DNA of 64,000 nucleotides from Burkholderia sp. NRF60-BP8 (GCF_001522585.2 NZ_CP013373.1:1984001-2048000); one strand, 5' to 3'. Counted from the stretch's first letter, positions 8,584 to 17,406 are shown. The notes: generated by a model not told the origin, from the sequence alone. Numbers and translations are program-made.

Positions 8584-8898
8584 GACGACACGGTTCCTGG
8601 ATTGGCCTTGCGGCCGGGGGGACGGGATCAAAACTGGAAAGCGGCCGGTCTGTGCGCGCTGTCTAGGCTGGGAAAAAGCGGCGGTCGGACGCAGCTTGTG
8701 GCGGCGCACGACGCAAGTGGCGCCCGCAGGCGACCAAAAAGTTATAATTTAGCGGATTTTGGCCGACTTTCGCAATGCACCATAGCCGCGCCGGGCCCGC
8801 GCCGTCGGGCGTCCGCGCGTGCCCGAGGGCGCGAAACCGGCCAGCCGGGCCGTACGGCCCCGCCAACCCATTCCCCTACGGAACCGCGGAATACCGAT
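8584..8898. other. Divergent intergenic region (aminotransferase / Mth938 gene)
   Basis: This 315-bp stretch separates the divergent aminotransferase and Mth938-type genes and has no convincing coding frame. A perfect TATAAT (8743-8748, plus strand) lies in an AT-rich patch but has no good -35 at 16-18 bp. It is the likely promoter region for the rightward Mth938-arn genes. Confidence 0.45.
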
Positions 8899-9273
8899 TT
8901 GAAACTGCACCAGGACACGAGCGGCGCGCTCAACACCGTCACCGGCTACGGCCCCGATTATGTCGACGTCAACCTCGAACGCCATGAAACGAGCGTCATC
9001 GTGCTGCCCGGCGCGCCGGTCCAGGCGTGGCCCGTGTCGTCGTTCGACGCGCTCGCGCCCGAGCATTTCGCGATGCTGCTCGACCCGACGCCCGAGCTCG
9101 TGATCTTCGGCAGCGGCGCGCGGCTGCGTTTCCCGCACCCGCGGCTCGTCGCGGCGCTCACCGCGAAGCGGATCGGCGTCGAGACGATGGATTTCCAGGC
9201 CGCCTGCCGCACCTACAACATCCTGATGGCCGAGGGCCGCAAAGTCGCCGCCGCGCTCTTAATTGAACGTTAA
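8899..9273 (+). CDS. Mth938-like domain protein
   Basis: A small 124-residue protein of the Mth938/DUF498 family (NDUFAF3-like fold), of unknown molecular function in bacteria. Typical parts are FAMLLDPTPELVIFGSGARLRFPHPRL as the central beta/loop region (split here into its PELVIFGSG core) and GVETMDFQAACRTYNILMAEGR near the end. The chosen start is TTG at 8899-8901 with a GGAA-type ribosome site 7-8 nt upstream, which begins exactly where family similarity starts (LKLHQDTSG). It precedes arnT by 122 bp, but a role in the arn pathway is not established. Confidence 0.75.
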   Translation: MKLHQDTSGALNTVTGYGPDYVDVNLERHETSVIVLPGAPVQAWPVSSFDALAPEHFAMLLDPTPELVIFGSGARLRFPHPRLVAALTAKRIGVETMDFQAACRTYNILMAEGRKVAAALLIER

Positions 9274-9395
9274 GCCCCGATGCGGTAAAAATCGGGCCGG
9301 CGCAGCGGGTCGATCCCCCGATCGCCCAGTCAGGCCGCCCGGCCCCGGCGCATCCGCCGGCGGCCCGTCACAACAACCAAACAGGCTGAAAACCC

Positions 9396-11072
9396 ATGAA
9401 CGATACGCCGTCGAGGCTACCGCTCAATCGCATCACGCTCGTCCTCCTGCTCGTCGCGCTCGCGATCGTCTGGTTCGCGCCGCTCGGGCTGCGCCACCTG
9501 ATCCCGAGCGACGAAGGCCGCTATGCGGAAATGGCGCGCGAGATGTTCGTCACCGGCGACTGGATCACGCCGCGCTACAACGGCTACAAGTACTTCGAGA
9601 AGCCGCCGCTGCAAACCTGGCTGAACGCGCTGACGTTCGCGTGGTTCGGCATCGGCGAATGGCAGGCGCGTCTGTATACCGCGGTGGCGAGCTTCGCCGG
9701 CGTGCTGCTCGTCGGCTACACCGGCGCGCGCCTGTTCAACCCGCTGTCGGGCTTCCTCGCGGCCGTCGTGCTCGCCAGCTCGCCGTACTGGAACCTGATG
9801 GGCCACTTCAACGCGCTCGACATGGGGCTCGCGTTCTGGATGGCGCTGTCGCTCTGCTCGCTGCTGCTCGCGCAACGGCCCGGGCTGCGCCCGGCCGCGG
9901 TGCGCGGCTGGATGTGGGCGTGCTGGGCCGCGATGGCGTTCGCGGTGCTGTCCAAGGGCCTCGTCGGCCTGATCCTGCCCGGCGCCGTGCTCGTGCTGTA
10001 TACGCTGATCGCGCGCGACTGGGCATTGTGGAAGCGCCTGTACCTGGTCAGCGGCCTCGTGATCTTCTTCGCGATCGTCCTGCCGTGGTTCGTGCTCGTC
10101 CAGCAGCGCAACCCCGAATTCTTCAACTTCTTCTTCATCGTCCAGCAGTTCCGCCGGTACCTGACCCCGGAACAGAACCGCCCGGGCCCGCTGTACTACT
10201 TCGTGCCGGTGCTGCTGGTCGGCTTCCTGCCGTGGCTGTCGGTCGCGTGGCAGAGCGTCCGTCATGCGCTGCGCATGCCGCGCCAGCCGAACGGCTTCTC
10301 GCCGATGCTCGTGCTGCTGATCTGGAGCGCGTTCATCTTCCTGTTCTTCAGCGCGTCGCATTCGAAGCTGATCTCGTACGTGCTGCCGGTCGCGCCGGCG
10401 CTCGCGCTGATCATCGGCGCGTACCTGCCGCTGATGACGGCCGAGCGCTTCCGTCGCCATCTGCTCGGCTACCTCGTGTTCTTCGTCGCCGCAGCGTTCG
10501 GGATCATCTTCCTCGCTTACCAGGGCGACGCCCGCACGCCGAACGCGCTGTACCGCGCATTCCAGATATGGCTGTACGCCGGTCTCGCGGTCTCGGCCGC
10601 GCTGACGCTCGCGGCCGCGTGGCTGAACCGCCGCGCGGGCGTGGCCGCCGCGCTCGCCGCGTTCGGCGCCGCGTGGCTCGCGTTCGGCACGATCGGCGGC
10701 ACCGGGCACGACGAGTTCGGCCGCTACAGCTCGGGCGCGCTGCTCGCGCCGGCCGTGCGCGCCGAACTGGCGAAACTGCCGCCCGACACGCCGTTCTACT
10801 CGGTCGAGATGCTCGATCACACGTTCCCGTTCTACGTGGGCCACACGACGATCATGGTGCAGCGCCAGGACGAGCTCGCGTTCGGAATCTCGGTCGAGCC
10901 GAACAAATGGATCCCGACCGTCGGCGAATGGATCGCGCGCTGGAAGCAGGACACCCATGCGCTCGCGATCATGGCGCCTGGCCAGTACGACGCGCTGGTC
11001 AAGGAAGGCGTGCCGATGCGCGTGATCGCGCGCGACAACCGCCGCGTGATCGTCGAGAAACCGCAATCGTAA
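9396..11072 (+). CDS. arnT: ArnT-like lipid A 4-amino-4-deoxy-L-arabinose transferase (GT83 / PMT family)
   Basis: A polytopic inner-membrane glycosyltransferase that moves L-Ara4N from undecaprenyl phosphate to lipid A on the periplasmic side. It has 558 residues with about a dozen hydrophobic segments. The first periplasmic loop carries the family motif SDEGRYAEMAREM (38-50) followed by FEKPPLQTW. The C-terminal periplasmic domain contains PFYSVEMLDHTFPFY. It is the first gene of the rightward arn cluster, a pathway giving resistance to polymyxin and reported as essential in B. cenocepacia. Confidence 0.9.
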   Translation: MNDTPSRLPLNRITLVLLLVALAIVWFAPLGLRHLIPSDEGRYAEMAREMFVTGDWITPRYNGYKYFEKPPLQTWLNALTFAWFGIGEWQARLYTAVASFAGVLLVGYTGARLFNPLSGFLAAVVLASSPYWNLMGHFNALDMGLAFWMALSLCSLLLAQRPGLRPAAVRGWMWACWAAMAFAVLSKGLVGLILPGAVLVLYTLIARDWALWKRLYLVSGLVIFFAIVLPWFVLVQQRNPEFFNFFFIVQQFRRYLTPEQNRPGPLYYFVPVLLVGFLPWLSVAWQSVRHALRMPRQPNGFSPMLVLLIWSAFIFLFFSASHSKLISYVLPVAPALALIIGAYLPLMTAERFRRHLLGYLVFFVAAAFGIIFLAYQGDARTPNALYRAFQIWLYAGLAVSAALTLAAAWLNRRAGVAAALAAFGAAWLAFGTIGGTGHDEFGRYSSGALLAPAVRAELAKLPPDTPFYSVEMLDHTFPFYVGHTTIMVQRQDELAFGISVEPNKWIPTVGEWIARWKQDTHALAIMAPGQYDALVKEGVPMRVIARDNRRVIVEKPQS

Positions 11073-11085
11073 GGACGCCCGCCGC

Positions 11086-11457
11086 ATGAATCCCGTTTCG
11101 TTCGTCTGCATCGTCACCGGCGTGATGCTCAACGCCTGTGCGCAACTTCTGCTGAAAGCCGGCGTCAACGCCGTTGGACACTTCGAATTCAGCCGTGCGA
11201 ACATCATCCCGGTCGGGCTCAAGATCGCGACCCAGTTGCCGATCATCGGCGGCCTCGGCTGCTACGTGCTGAGCGTCGTCGTGTGGATCGTCGGGCTGTC
11301 GCGGGTCGACGTGTCGATCGCGTACCCGATGCTGTCGCTCGGCTACGTCGTCAACGCGTTCGCGGCGTGGTACCTGTTCGGCGAGGTGTTGTCGGTCCAG
11401 CGGCTCGTCGGCATCGGCATCATCCTGATCGGCGTGCTCGTGCTCGCGCGCAGCTGA
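11086..11457 (+). CDS. arnF: SMR/EamA-type small membrane transporter, ArnE/ArnF-like
   Basis: A 123-residue protein with four predicted transmembrane helices of the small multidrug resistance/EamA type (PMLSLGYVVNAFAAWYLF near the third helix). By position, 13 bp after arnT and before arnB, it is the candidate undecaprenyl-phosphate-Ara4N flippase subunit. Enterobacteria use an ArnE plus ArnF pair; only one such gene is present here, so it would act as a homodimer or with a partner outside the window. The gene symbol is by analogy. Confidence 0.75.
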   Translation: MNPVSFVCIVTGVMLNACAQLLLKAGVNAVGHFEFSRANIIPVGLKIATQLPIIGGLGCYVLSVVVWIVGLSRVDVSIAYPMLSLGYVVNAFAAWYLFGEVLSVQRLVGIGIILIGVLVLARS

Positions 11458-11587
11458 ACACGGCCCGCCGCGTTAAGCGTCCGCCTACAAAAAATCACGG
11501 TGCGAATCGGCCAACCGGTGTTTAATGCCGGTTTCGGACGGATCGCCCGACCCTTTTATTACACGCCATTACAGGCCAAACGCGTTC

Positions 11588-12739
11588 ATGAGCCAGACTA
11601 CTGCTCCGTTTCTGCCGTTCACCCGCCCCGAGATCGATGAGGAAACCATCCAGGGCGTCGTCGACGTGCTGCGCTCGGGCTGGATCACCACCGGCCCGCA
11701 GTGCCAGAAATTCGAGGCCGCGCTGTCCGAGTACTGCGGCGGCCGTCCGGTCCGCGCATTCAATTCGGGCACCTGCACGCTCGAGATCGGCCTGCGCATC
11801 GCGGGCGTCGGCCCCGGCGACGAGGTGATCACGACGCCTGCGTCGTGGGTCTCGACCAGCAACGTGATCATCGAAACGGGCGCGACGCCCGTGTTCGCCG
11901 ACATCGATCCCGTCACGCGCAACATCGACCTCGACAAGCTCGAACAGGCGATCACGCCGCGCACGAAGGCGATCATCCCCGTGTTCCTGTCCGGCCTGCC
12001 GGTCGACATGGACCGCCTGTACGCGATCGCCCGCGCGCACAAGCTGCGCGTGATCGAGGACGCCGCGCAGGCGTTCGGCTCGACGTGGCGCGGCAAGCGC
12101 ATCGGCGCAATCGGCGACATCGTGTCGTTCAGCTTCCACGCGAACAAGAACCTGACGACGATCGAAGGCGGCGCGCTCGTGCTGAACGACAAGGACGAAG
12201 CCGTGCTCGCGCAGAAGTACCGGTTGCAGGGCATCACGCGCACCGGCTTCGACGGGATGGACTGCGACGTGCTCGGCGGCAAGTACAACCTGACCGACGT
12301 GGCCGCGCGCGTCGGCCTCGGCCAGTTGCCGCACATCGAGCGCTTCACCGCGCAGCGCCGCGCCCTCGCCCGCGCGTATTTCGCCGCGTTCGACGGCGGC
12401 GCGGCCGTGAAGCTCGGCGTCGGCCTGCCGGTCGCCGAATTCGAGAACGGCAACTGGCACATGTTCCTGGTCACGCTGCCGCTCGAGCGGCTGTCGATCT
12501 CGCGCGCCGAGTTCATGGCGCAGATGAAGGAACGCGGCATCGGCACGGGCATCCACTACCCGGCGATCCATCTTTTCACGCTGTACCGTGCGCGCGGTTT
12601 CAAGGAGGGCATGTTCCCCCACGCCGAGCGGTACGGCGCGTCGACCGTCACGCTGCCGCTGTTTACGCAGATGACGGAAGGCGACGTGCGTCGCGTGGTC
12701 GACGCCGTCAATCAGATTTGCGAACAATACGGAAAATAA
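11588..12739 (+). CDS. arnB: UDP-4-amino-4-deoxy-L-arabinose-oxoglutarate aminotransferase ArnB
   Basis: A PLP enzyme (DegT/DnrJ/EryC1 family) that converts UDP-4-keto-L-arabinose to UDP-L-Ara4N using glutamate. From the ATG at 11588 it has 383 residues, near the E. coli length; an upstream in-frame extension to 11525 is not needed. Marks include TTPASWVSTSN, the IEDAAQAFGSTW block and the PLP lysine in FSFHANKNLTTIEGG (K187). It is followed by arnC after 6 bp. Confidence 0.95.
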   Translation: MSQTTAPFLPFTRPEIDEETIQGVVDVLRSGWITTGPQCQKFEAALSEYCGGRPVRAFNSGTCTLEIGLRIAGVGPGDEVITTPASWVSTSNVIIETGATPVFADIDPVTRNIDLDKLEQAITPRTKAIIPVFLSGLPVDMDRLYAIARAHKLRVIEDAAQAFGSTWRGKRIGAIGDIVSFSFHANKNLTTIEGGALVLNDKDEAVLAQKYRLQGITRTGFDGMDCDVLGGKYNLTDVAARVGLGQLPHIERFTAQRRALARAYFAAFDGGAAVKLGVGLPVAEFENGNWHMFLVTLPLERLSISRAEFMAQMKERGIGTGIHYPAIHLFTLYRARGFKEGMFPHAERYGASTVTLPLFTQMTEGDVRRVVDAVNQICEQYGK

Positions 12740-12745
12740 GCGTAC

Positions 12746-13783
12746 ATGAGTCACCTTGAAGCACGCGCCGGGCATTCGGGCGCCGCGCACCTGGACGCCG
12801 GCCGGCCCGAAGTATCGGTCATCATCCCCGTGTACAACGAGGAAGACGGCCTCGCCGCGCTGTTCGCGCGGCTGTATCCGGCGCTCGACGCACTCGACGT
12901 GTCGTACGAAGTGATCCTGATCAACGACGGCAGCCGCGACCGCTCGGCCGCGATGCTCGCCGACCAGTTCCACGTGCGCCCCGACACGACGCGCGTGGTG
13001 CTGCTCAACGGCAACTACGGCCAGCACATGGCGATCCTCGCCGGCTTCGCGCAATCGCGCGGCGAGATCGTCGTCACGCTCGACGCCGACCTGCAGAACC
13101 CGCCCGAGGAAATCGGCAAGCTGATCGCGAAAATGCGCGAGGGCCACGACTACGTCGGCTCGATCCGCAAGCAGCGCCAGGACAGCCTGTGGCGACGCAA
13201 GGCGTCGCAGATGATGAACCGGCTGCGCGAACGCATCACGCGCATCAAGATGACCGACCAGGGCTGCATGCTGCGCGCGTACAGCCGCCGCATCATCGAC
13301 ACGATCAACGTGTGCGGCGAAGTCAACACGTTCATCCCCGCGCTCGCGTACACGTTCGCGCAGAACCCGACCGAAATCGAGGTCGCGCACGAGGAACGCT
13401 TCGCGGGCGAATCGAAGTATTCGCTGTACAGCCTGATCCGGCTGAACTTCGACCTGGTGACGGGCTTCTCGGTCGTGCCGTTGCAGTGGCTGTCGTTCAT
13501 CGGCGTGATCCTGTCGCTCGGCTCCGCCGCGCTGTTCGTGCTGCTGCTCGTGCGCCGCTTCATCGTCGGCGCGGAAGTGCAAGGCGTGTTCACGCTGTTC
13601 GCGATCACGTTCTTCCTGCTCGGCGTGATCATCTTCGCGCTCGGCCTGCTCGGCGAATACGTCGGCCGCATCTACCAGCAGGTGCGCGCGCGGCCGCGCT
13701 ACCTGATCCAGGCCGTGCTCGAGCAGCACGACGGCGTGCCGCCGGTGCCGGCCGCCGGGCACCACCCGGGAGCCGCGCAATGA
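12746..13783 (+). CDS. arnC: Undecaprenyl-phosphate 4-deoxy-4-formamido-L-arabinose transferase ArnC
   Basis: A GT2 glycosyltransferase that loads formyl-Ara4N onto undecaprenyl phosphate at the cytoplasmic face. It has 345 residues. A GT-A domain starts at SVIIPVYNEEDGL, carries TLDADLQNPPEEI with the metal-binding DAD, and is followed by two C-terminal transmembrane helices (WLSFIGVILSLGSAALFVLL and the FALGLLGEYVGRIY region). The stop overlaps the next start in ATGA at 13780-13783, which indicates translational coupling to the formyltransferase. Confidence 0.95.
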   Translation: MSHLEARAGHSGAAHLDAGRPEVSVIIPVYNEEDGLAALFARLYPALDALDVSYEVILINDGSRDRSAAMLADQFHVRPDTTRVVLLNGNYGQHMAILAGFAQSRGEIVVTLDADLQNPPEEIGKLIAKMREGHDYVGSIRKQRQDSLWRRKASQMMNRLRERITRIKMTDQGCMLRAYSRRIIDTINVCGEVNTFIPALAYTFAQNPTEIEVAHEERFAGESKYSLYSLIRLNFDLVTGFSVVPLQWLSFIGVILSLGSAALFVLLLVRRFIVGAEVQGVFTLFAITFFLLGVIIFALGLLGEYVGRIYQQVRARPRYLIQAVLEQHDGVPPVPAAGHHPGAAQ

Positions 13784-14727
13784 AGCCGCGCGCGGTCGTC
13801 TTCGCGTATCACAACGTCGGCGTACGCTGCCTGCAGGTGCTGCTCGCGCGCGGCGTCGACGTCGCGCTGGTCGTCACGCACGAGGACAATCCGAACGAGA
13901 ACATCTGGTTCGGCAGCGTCGCGTCCGTCGCAGCCGAACACGGCATTCCGGTCGTCACGCCGGCCGATCCCGCCGATCCGGCGCTGCGCAGCGCGGTGTC
14001 CGACGCGCAGCCCGATTTCATCTTCTCGTTCTACTATCGGCACATGTTGCCGGTGGACCTGCTCGCGATCGCGCCGCGCGGCGCATACAACATGCACGGT
14101 TCGCTGCTGCCGAAATACCGGGGTCGGGTACCGACCAACTGGGCCGTGCTGAACGGCGAGACCGAAACCGGCGCGACGCTGCACGAAATGGCCGCCAAGC
14201 CCGACGCGGGCGCGATCCTCGCGCAGACCGCGGTGCCGATCCTGCCGGACGATACGGCCGCGCAGGTATTCGACAAGGTCACGGTGGCCGCCGAGCAGAC
14301 GCTGTGGCGCGTGCTGCCCGCGCTGCTCGCGGGCGAGGCGCCGCACCTGCCGAACGATCTCGCGACCGGCAGCTACTACGGCGGACGCAAGCCCGAGGAC
14401 GGCCGCGTCGACTGGTCGAAACCGGCCGCGCAGGTCTACAACCTGGTGCGCGCGGTCGCCCCCCCGTATCCGGGTGCATTCACGGACGTCGGCGGCGCGC
14501 GCTTCGTGATCGCGCGCGCGCGCCTCGCGGCGCCCGGCAGCGCGGCGGCGGCGGCCGCGGCAGATTTGCCGCCCGGCCTGCACGTAAGCGATAATGCGCT
14601 ATTCGGCGTCTGCGGCGACAGCCGCGCCCTATCCATTCTCGAGCTGTGGCAGCAGCGCGACGGCGGCGAAACCGTCGTGACGCCCGCGGAATTCGCGCAG
14701 TTCATTCATTCTTCCCGTCATTCATGA
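13780..14727 (+). CDS. arnA1: UDP-L-Ara4N formyltransferase (stand-alone N-terminal half of ArnA)
   Basis: It formylates UDP-L-Ara4N with 10-formyl-tetrahydrofolate. It has 315 residues and corresponds to the N-terminal domain of the fused enterobacterial ArnA. The catalytic set is visible: N104 and H106 in AYNMHGSLLPKYRGR, and D142 in KPDAGAI, equivalent to N102/H104/D140 of E. coli. A poly-Ala linker-like stretch (about residues 266-275) precedes the C-terminal OB-like region. ATGA overlaps join it to arnC upstream and to the dehydrogenase gene downstream. Confidence 0.92.
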   Translation: MKPRAVVFAYHNVGVRCLQVLLARGVDVALVVTHEDNPNENIWFGSVASVAAEHGIPVVTPADPADPALRSAVSDAQPDFIFSFYYRHMLPVDLLAIAPRGAYNMHGSLLPKYRGRVPTNWAVLNGETETGATLHEMAAKPDAGAILAQTAVPILPDDTAAQVFDKVTVAAEQTLWRVLPALLAGEAPHLPNDLATGSYYGGRKPEDGRVDWSKPAAQVYNLVRAVAPPYPGAFTDVGGARFVIARARLAAPGSAAAAAAADLPPGLHVSDNALFGVCGDSRALSILELWQQRDGGETVVTPAEFAQFIHSSRHS

Positions 14728-15779
14728 AAGCAAAAAAAGTCCTGATCCTGGGTGTGAACGGCTTCATCGGCCATCACCTGTCGAAGCGCATTCTTGAAAC
14801 CACCGATTGGGAAGTGTTCGGCATGGACATGCAGACCGACCGGCTGGGCGACCTCGTCAACCACGAGCGGATGCATTTCTTCGAAGGCGACATCACGATC
14901 AACAAGGAGTGGGTCGAGTATCACGTGAAGAAGTGCGACGTGATCCTGCCGCTCGTCGCGATCGCGACGCCGGCCACCTACGTCCAGCAGCCGCTGCGCG
15001 TGTTCGAACTCGACTTCGAGGCGAACCTGCCGATCGTGCGTTCGGCCGTCAAGTACGGCAAGCACCTCGTGTTCCCGTCGACCTCCGAGGTCTACGGCAT
15101 GTGCTCGGACGAGCAGTTCGACCCGGACGCGTCGGCGCTCACCTACGGCCCGATCAACAAGCCGCGCTGGATCTATGCGTGCTCGAAGCAGCTGATGGAC
15201 CGCGTGATCTGGGGCTACGGGATGGAAGGCCTGAACTTCACGCTGTTCCGTCCGTTCAACTGGATCGGCCCGGGCCTCGACTCGATCTACACGCCGAAGG
15301 AAGGCAGCTCGCGCGTGGTCACGCAGTTCCTGGGCCACATCGTGCGCGGCGAGAACATCAGCCTCGTCGACGGCGGCTCGCAGAAGCGCGCGTTCACCGA
15401 TATCGGCGACGGCATCAGCGCGCTGATGAAGATCATCGAGAACAAGGGCGGCGTCGCGTCGGGCAAGATCTACAACATCGGGAATCCGAAGAACAACTTC
15501 TCGGTTCGCGAGCTCGCGCACAAGATGCTCGAACTGGCCGCGGAATTCCCCGAGTACGCCGAGTCGGCCAAGCAGGTGAAGCTCGTCGAAACGACGTCCG
15601 GCGCCTACTACGGTAACGGCTACCAGGACGTGCAGAACCGCGTGCCGAAGATCGACAACACGATGCAGGAGCTCGGCTGGGCGCCGCAGGCGACGTTCGA
15701 CGACGCGCTGCGCAACATCTTCGAAGCGTATCGCGGCCACGTCGCCGACGCGCGCGCGCTCGTCGAACAGCAAGGCTGA
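14724..15779 (+). CDS. arnA2: UDP-glucuronate decarboxylase (stand-alone C-terminal half of ArnA)
   Basis: It oxidises and decarboxylates UDP-glucuronate to UDP-4-keto-L-arabinose, the committed step to Ara4N. This is a 351-residue SDR enzyme from the ATG at 14724. The NAD-binding GVNGFIGHHL is at 10-19, the active-site S121/E122 lie in FPSTSEVYG, YxxxK is Y151/K155, and the arginine of QKRAFTDI (R222) matches the conserved ArnA arginine. The ATGA overlap with arnA1 suggests that the two proteins are made in equal amounts although they are not fused. Confidence 0.94.
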   Translation: MKAKKVLILGVNGFIGHHLSKRILETTDWEVFGMDMQTDRLGDLVNHERMHFFEGDITINKEWVEYHVKKCDVILPLVAIATPATYVQQPLRVFELDFEANLPIVRSAVKYGKHLVFPSTSEVYGMCSDEQFDPDASALTYGPINKPRWIYACSKQLMDRVIWGYGMEGLNFTLFRPFNWIGPGLDSIYTPKEGSSRVVTQFLGHIVRGENISLVDGGSQKRAFTDIGDGISALMKIIENKGGVASGKIYNIGNPKNNFSVRELAHKMLELAAEFPEYAESAKQVKLVETTSGAYYGNGYQDVQNRVPKIDNTMQELGWAPQATFDDALRNIFEAYRGHVADARALVEQQG

Positions 15780-15792
15780 TCGGGACGCTCGC

Positions 15793-16689
15793 TTGGCTCG
15801 TATCGTCCTCAAGATCGACGTCGACACGCTGCGCGGCACGCGCGAAGGCGTGCCGAACCTCGCGCGCATCTTCGATCGCTTCAATGCGCGCGCGACCTTC
15901 CTCTTCAGCCTCGGCCCCGATCACACGGGCTGGGCACTGCGGCGCGTGTTCCGCCCGGGCTTCCTGAAGAAGGTGTCGCGCACGTCGGTGGTCGAGCACT
16001 ACGGCGTGAAGCAACTGATGTACGGCGTGCTGCTGCCCGGCCCCGACATCGGTCGCCGCGCGATCGCCGACATGCGTGCGATTCACGAGGCCGGCTTCGA
16101 ATGCGGGATCCACACGTGGGATCACGTCTACTGGCAGGACAACGTGCGCGTACGCGATCGCGACTGGACCGCGCGCGAAATGCAGAAGAGTCACGCGCGC
16201 TTCGTCGAGATCTTCGGCGCGCCGCCCGTCACGCACGGCGCGGCGGGCTGGCAGATGAACGACGCCGCGTTCGAGCAGATCGACGCGTGGGGGATGCGCT
16301 ACGCGTCCGACGGTCGCGGCCACTCGCCGTACCTGCCCGTGGTCGGCGGCCGCACGCTGTCGCACGTGCAGATGCCGACCACGCTGCCGACGCTCGACGA
16401 AGTGCTCGGCGTCGACGGCGTCGACACGCACAACGTCGCCGCGCACCTCCTCAAGTTCACCGAAACCAATCCGCACGACCAGGTGTTCACGCTGCATGCG
16501 GAGCTCGAAGGCCAGAAGCTCGCGCCCGTATTCGAGCAACTGCTCGCCGGCTGGCGTGCGCAAGGCCACACGTTCGCGACGATGGGCGACTACCATGCGA
16601 CGCTGGACCGCGACTCGCTGCCATCGTACCCTGTCGCGTGGGGCGAAATCCCCGGCCGCTCCGGTGAGCTGATCGTCCAGCCCGACTGA
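15793..16689 (+). CDS. arnD: Undecaprenyl-phosphate formyl-Ara4N deformylase ArnD
   Basis: A membrane-associated carbohydrate esterase family 4 (NodB-like) enzyme that removes the formyl group before ArnT uses the lipid-linked sugar. It has 298 residues starting at TTG 15793 (MARIVLKIDVDT, read as Met). Metal-binding motifs are D9/D11 in KIDVDT and H107/H111 in GIHTWDH. There is no better start, as the gap to the previous gene is only 13 bp. It is the last gene of the arn cluster. Confidence 0.93.
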   Translation: MARIVLKIDVDTLRGTREGVPNLARIFDRFNARATFLFSLGPDHTGWALRRVFRPGFLKKVSRTSVVEHYGVKQLMYGVLLPGPDIGRRAIADMRAIHEAGFECGIHTWDHVYWQDNVRVRDRDWTAREMQKSHARFVEIFGAPPVTHGAAGWQMNDAAFEQIDAWGMRYASDGRGHSPYLPVVGGRTLSHVQMPTTLPTLDEVLGVDGVDTHNVAAHLLKFTETNPHDQVFTLHAELEGQKLAPVFEQLLAGWRAQGHTFATMGDYHATLDRDSLPSYPVAWGEIPGRSGELIVQPD

Positions 16690-16791
16690 GTTCGCGCGCG
16701 CCGGCGTCGCCGCCCTTGCGAAGCGCTGCTGCGCCGCCCCGCCGAACCGCGCCGCCGCAGCGGCGCTCTTCCATAACAACAGGAGAAACAC

Positions 16792-17253
16792 GTGTCCGTC
16801 GAAGTTGACCGTCAAGTTCCCGATTTCACCGCACCGGCCACGGGCGGCGACATTTCGCTGTCCGACCTGAAGGGCAAGAAGCTCGTGCTGTACTTCTATC
16901 CGAAGGACAACACGCCGGGCTGCACGACCGAAGGGCTGCAGTTCCGCGATCTCTATCCGAAGTTCAAGAAAGCCGGTGCGGAAGTCATCGGCGTGTCGCG
17001 CGACAGCCTGCGCTCGCACGACAATTTCAAGGCCAAGCTCGAGCTGCCGTTCCCGCTGATCTCCGATGCCGACGAAGCGCTGTGCGCGTTGTTCGATGTC
17101 ATCAAGATGAAGAAAATGTATGGCAAGGAAGTGCGCGGAATCGAGCGCTCGACGTTCCTGATCGACGCCGACGGCGTGCTTCGCCAGGCATGGCGCGGCA
17201 TCAAGGTACCGGGTCACGTGGACGACGTGCTAAAGGCTGTACAAGCGCTTTGA
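16792..17253 (+). CDS. bcp: Thiol peroxidase of the Bcp/PrxQ family
   Basis: A thioredoxin-dependent peroxiredoxin that reduces H2O2 and organic hydroperoxides. It has 153 residues from the GTG at 16792, which has AGGAG 7 nt upstream. The peroxidatic site is YPKDNTPGCTTEG with C44. The resolving cysteine found five residues later in E. coli Bcp is missing; the only other cysteine is C98 in EALCALF, so it is either a one-cysteine type or resolves through C98. A promoter-like motif inside its 3' end appears to start a separate small RNA. Confidence 0.92.
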   Translation: MSVEVDRQVPDFTAPATGGDISLSDLKGKKLVLYFYPKDNTPGCTTEGLQFRDLYPKFKKAGAEVIGVSRDSLRSHDNFKAKLELPFPLISDADEALCALFDVIKMKKMYGKEVRGIERSTFLIDADGVLRQAWRGIKVPGHVDDVLKAVQAL

Positions 17254-17266
17254 GGCGCGTTATATT
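17238..17266 (+). promoter_or_regulatory. Sigma-70-like promoter inside the 3' end of bcp
   Basis: TGTACA (17238-17243) and TATATT (17261-17266) are 17 bp apart; each matches four to five of six consensus positions. No protein start follows within a useful distance, but a pair of RNA hairpins does. Confidence 0.5.
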
Positions 17267-17272
17267 GGGCCG

Positions 17273-17406
17273 CAATGAATGCCAGTTCGCCCCATATTTC
17301 TCGTAGCTGCGCCGGTGCCCGTTGCAATGCTTGCCGGCACCTGACGCGCATCACGACGGCATCAGCCGAGCCGCATGTCCCTGTCGACGGGGCAGCGGCT
17401 TTTTTT
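17273..17406 (+). ncRNA. Candidate structured small RNA between bcp and phoH
   Basis: About 134 nt predicted from the promoter-like motif at 17238-17266 to the T run at 17400-17406. It contains a long stem: TGCGC (17308-17312) and GGTGCC (17314-17319) pair with GGCACC (17336-17341) and GCGCA (17346-17350), with an internal bulge. A terminator follows: AGCCGC (17369-17374) pairs with GCGGCT (17395-17400) and then seven T. There is no good open reading frame with a ribosome site. An alternative reading is simply the bcp 3' UTR and terminator, but the first stem is not needed for that. Confidence 0.5.
17369..17406 (+). terminator. Rho-independent terminator after bcp / candidate sRNA
   Basis: A perfect 6-bp outer stem AGCCGC/GCGGCT, with inner CCC/GGG pairing around TGTCGA, is followed by seven T (17400-17406). 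Confidence 0.8.
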
